Shown here: piece after piece, positions 31,651 through 33,269 of the stretch | How positions within the stretch are numbered: position 1 is the first letter of the stretch | Layout of the letters: every line of letters starts with the position of its first letter | DNA from: Alphaproteobacteria bacterium | GTDB taxonomy: Bacteria; Pseudomonadota; Alphaproteobacteria; UBA2966 | Assembly: GCA_030740435.1 (NCBI GenBank) | Contig: JASLXG010000091.1 | Span: 1 to 33,269 of the forward strand | Direction of reading: 5' to 3' | Length of the DNA: 33,269 nt | Position numbers and translations under genes: made by a program | The notes under the pieces: model-generated | What the model was told of the DNA's origin: nothing | What the model saw: the letters and a program-made list of their open reading frames with translations, nothing else | The model's database searches: none

Positions 31651-32616
31651 TTAGAAGCCCAGGATGCGCCGGACTTCGGCTGCCACCCGGGCGGTGTCGT
31701 CGGGAGGATCGTATCTCCAGTTTTCCAGTTGGCCGCGGAAGGGGCGGGTGATGCCGCCCTGGCGCATCATGTCGTGAAAGGCGCGGAACTTGTGGTTGCC
31801 GCCTTCGAGCTCGAAGACGTGGACCGGCTTGCCCGTGCTGGCCGCCTCGGACACCATATTCACCGAATCCGCGGTCACCACGATAGCGTCGGCCAGCCCC
31901 AGATAGGCGAAATAGGGGTTGGGCTGGCGGCCGTCCCAGATCACCGCCGGCTGGCCCTCGAGGGCCTGGCGCAATACCGCTTCGTTGGCCGCCCCGGTGC
32001 GCCGCGAGGTGGTGACGAGAAGGCCGGCGCCCTGGCGGCCGAGCGCCCCCAGGCCGGCGGCCAGCTCGTTCGTGGCGGCCGCTGTCAGGCGATAGCATGT
32101 GTTCGTGCCGCCGACCAGCACCGCCACCAGAGGCCGCGGCAGATGGCTGAGCTCGGCCTCCAGGCGGGCCGCCTCGGCGGCCAGCAGCGCCGCCGTCAGG
32201 CGGTGCAGCGAGCCCAAGGTGGCGATGACGTTGGCACCGCTCAGGCCGTCGTGCCGCGGCGCCGCCACCAGGTCGAAGTGGCGAAGCGGGATGCGCGGGT
32301 TCTGGAGATGCACGTTGCACCGCGCGCCGGCCCGCCGGATGGCCAGGCTGTAGGGCACGGAGCGCCGGCCGCAGCTGATCACCAGGTCGGGCCAGGGCGG
32401 CGCCAGGCTATCGCTGTCGGCTCCCAGTGCGGCCAAGGGCAGCGGCCACAGGTTGCCCGGCAGCCAGGTCCAGGGCGGGCGCGGGCGCAAGCGCTTGACC
32501 TCGGTCTCCAGCCCAATCGCCTGGGCCAGGCCGAGCGCCGGGTTTTCATTGCCGGCACTGCCGTCGCTGACGACCCAGCAACGGCCGGAAGGGTTGGATG
32601 GAGTGTTGGCTGTCAT
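31651..32616 (-). CDS. ELM1-family (DUF1022) protein
   Basis: A 321-residue protein of the ELM1/DUF1022 family. The opening CWVVSDGSAGNENPALGLA, the middle VISCGRRSVPYSLAIRR and HLQNPRIPLRHFDLVAAPRHD, and the C-terminal VVTADSVNMVSEAASTGKPVHVFEL are family marks. The fold resembles GT-B glycosyltransferases (MurG-like). The plant ELM1 acts in mitochondrial fission, and the bacterial role is unknown. The ATG at 32616 gives the family N-terminus. An upstream frame to 32724 lies in the AT-rich promoter region of the divergent AsnC gene. Confidence 0.85.
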   Translation of the reverse strand: MTANTPSNPSGRCWVVSDGSAGNENPALGLAQAIGLETEVKRLRPRPPWTWLPGNLWPLPLAALGADSDSLAPPWPDLVISCGRRSVPYSLAIRRAGARCNVHLQNPRIPLRHFDLVAAPRHDGLSGANVIATLGSLHRLTAALLAAEAARLEAELSHLPRPLVAVLVGGTNTCYRLTAAATNELAAGLGALGRQGAGLLVTTSRRTGAANEAVLRQALEGQPAVIWDGRQPNPYFAYLGLADAIVVTADSVNMVSEAASTGKPVHVFELEGGNHKFRAFHDMMRQGGITRPFRGQLENWRYDPPDDTARVAAEVRRILGF

Positions 32617-32673
32617 GATGGTGGATGTCTGCTGCCCATTGTCGCCCCTTGGCTTTGGCCTTCGGTAATAATA

Positions 32674-32702
32674 TTGTGGCCGGCGTGAAATAAAATTATA
32701 GA
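32674..32702 (+). promoter_or_regulatory. Probable promoter of the Lrp/AsnC gene
   Basis: TTGTGG (32674-32679) and TATAGA (32697-32702) are separated by 17 bases in an AT-rich pocket, 46 bases upstream of the regulator start. Lrp-type regulators usually repress themselves, so binding sites may be here, but I cannot define them. Confidence 0.45.
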
Positions 32703-32747
32703 ACGCGGGACGACCGAGAGGCACGGCGATCCCGCCCGCGAGGCTGC

Positions 32748-33221
32748 ATGGCCAAAGTCAAGCTCGACGCCATCGACCGCGGGATCCTGAGGATCCTGCT
32801 GGAAGACGGCCGCATCACCAACGTCAAACTGGCCAAGGGCGTCGGCATCTCGGCGCCGCCCTGCCTGCGCCGGGTGCGGGCGCTGGAGGAAGCCGGCTAC
32901 ATCAGCGGCTACCATGCCGAGGTCAATGCCGAGGCGCTGGGCTTCGGCGTCACGGTCTTTGCCCTGGTCGGACTCAACAGCCAGGCCGAGCCCGATCTCC
33001 TGGCTTTCGAGAAGCTGGCGGCGAGCTGGCCCCTGGTGCGCGAATGCCACATGCTGGCGGGGGAGAACGATTTCCTGCTCAAGGTCACGGCCGAGGACTG
33101 GGACAGCTACCAGACCTTCCTGACCACCGAGCTGACGGCGGCACCCAACGTCTCCCACGTCAAAAGCTCGCTGGGCATCCGCACCTCGAAGAAGGTCGCC
33201 GGCGTACCCATCGACACGTAA
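32748..33221 (+). CDS. Lrp/AsnC-family transcriptional regulator
   Basis: A 157-residue regulator. An N-terminal HTH (DAIDRGILRILLEDGRITNVKLA, then ISAPPCLRRVRALEEAGYI) is followed by the RAM/AsnC ligand-binding domain (about residues 66-150), with VRECHMLAGENDFLLKVTAED as the core family segment. The family senses amino acids and forms octamers. The ligand here is unknown. GAGG lies five bases before the ATG. The final 48 bases of the window after its stop hold no recognisable gene, only a short GC-rich stem-like stretch. Confidence 0.92.
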   Translation: MAKVKLDAIDRGILRILLEDGRITNVKLAKGVGISAPPCLRRVRALEEAGYISGYHAEVNAEALGFGVTVFALVGLNSQAEPDLLAFEKLAASWPLVRECHMLAGENDFLLKVTAEDWDSYQTFLTTELTAAPNVSHVKSSLGIRTSKKVAGVPIDT

Positions 33222-33269
33222 GCTTTTGTCGCTCACGGCGGCGGAGCTGCGCTCCGCTGCCTGCGCGGG

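Overview
The window is GC-rich DNA that reads as a single chromosomal stretch of an alphaproteobacterium, most likely Rhodospirillales-like. The evidence is an ELM1-family protein, a TolA-type C-terminal domain, the comF–grxC–nitrilase block divergent from a BioC/NDUFAF5-type methyltransferase, argJ–mutT next to secA, and a CCDC90/DUF1640 protein. No rRNA, tRNA, transposase, integrase or CRISPR array was seen. About 32 protein genes are supported. They include one partial gene at the left edge, and there is one probable gene remnant.

Left third (1–9.8 kb): the end of an unrecognised gene and a NUDIX hydrolase run rightwards. Then come leftward genes: an ACR3 arsenite-efflux pump translationally coupled to a sulfotransferase, a four-gene Gld-type ABC export set (ATPase, permease, GldG-like, DUF4340) with overlapping or abutting genes, a secreted protein joining two EF-hand loops to a TolA-like C-terminal domain, and an ATC-hydrolase-family protein.

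Middle (9.8–18.9 kb): a rightward operon encodes a molybdopterin oxidoreductase of the PsrABC/TtrBCA type. The order is Fe–S subunit with a TAT signal, NrfD-type membrane subunit, then Mo-bisMGD catalytic subunit with a TAT signal. A strong hairpin terminator follows, then a TorD-type chaperone. Together they describe a quinone-linked enzyme facing the periplasm, whose substrate cannot be read from sequence. Abutting it from the other side is an operon of two acyl-CoA dehydrogenases and an anSME-type radical SAM/SPASM enzyme that seems to start at CTG. Upstream of that operon lie a probable Ldh-family remnant and diverged AT-rich repeats.

Right part (18.9–33.3 kb): nitrilase-family hydrolase, grxC, comF, methyltransferase, a RES–Xre toxin–antitoxin pair with a palindromic operator over its promoter, mutT, argJ, secA, a zinc alcohol dehydrogenase, a DUF1640 coiled-coil protein, trmO, a lysR regulator, trxB, an ELM1-family protein and an Lrp/AsnC regulator. 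Between trmO and lysR is a run of perfect hairpins ending in a textbook terminator on the minus strand. It is not explained by any gene and is a good candidate for an undescribed small RNA with anti-Shine-Dalgarno CUCCC motifs.

The most interesting items are the candidate small RNA (29447–29630), the EF-hand/TolA fusion (8279–9211), the Mo oxidoreductase of unknown substrate (10006–15000), the orphan anSME-like enzyme coupled to acyl-CoA dehydrogenases, and the tandem hairpin repeat that covers the methyltransferase ribosome-binding site.
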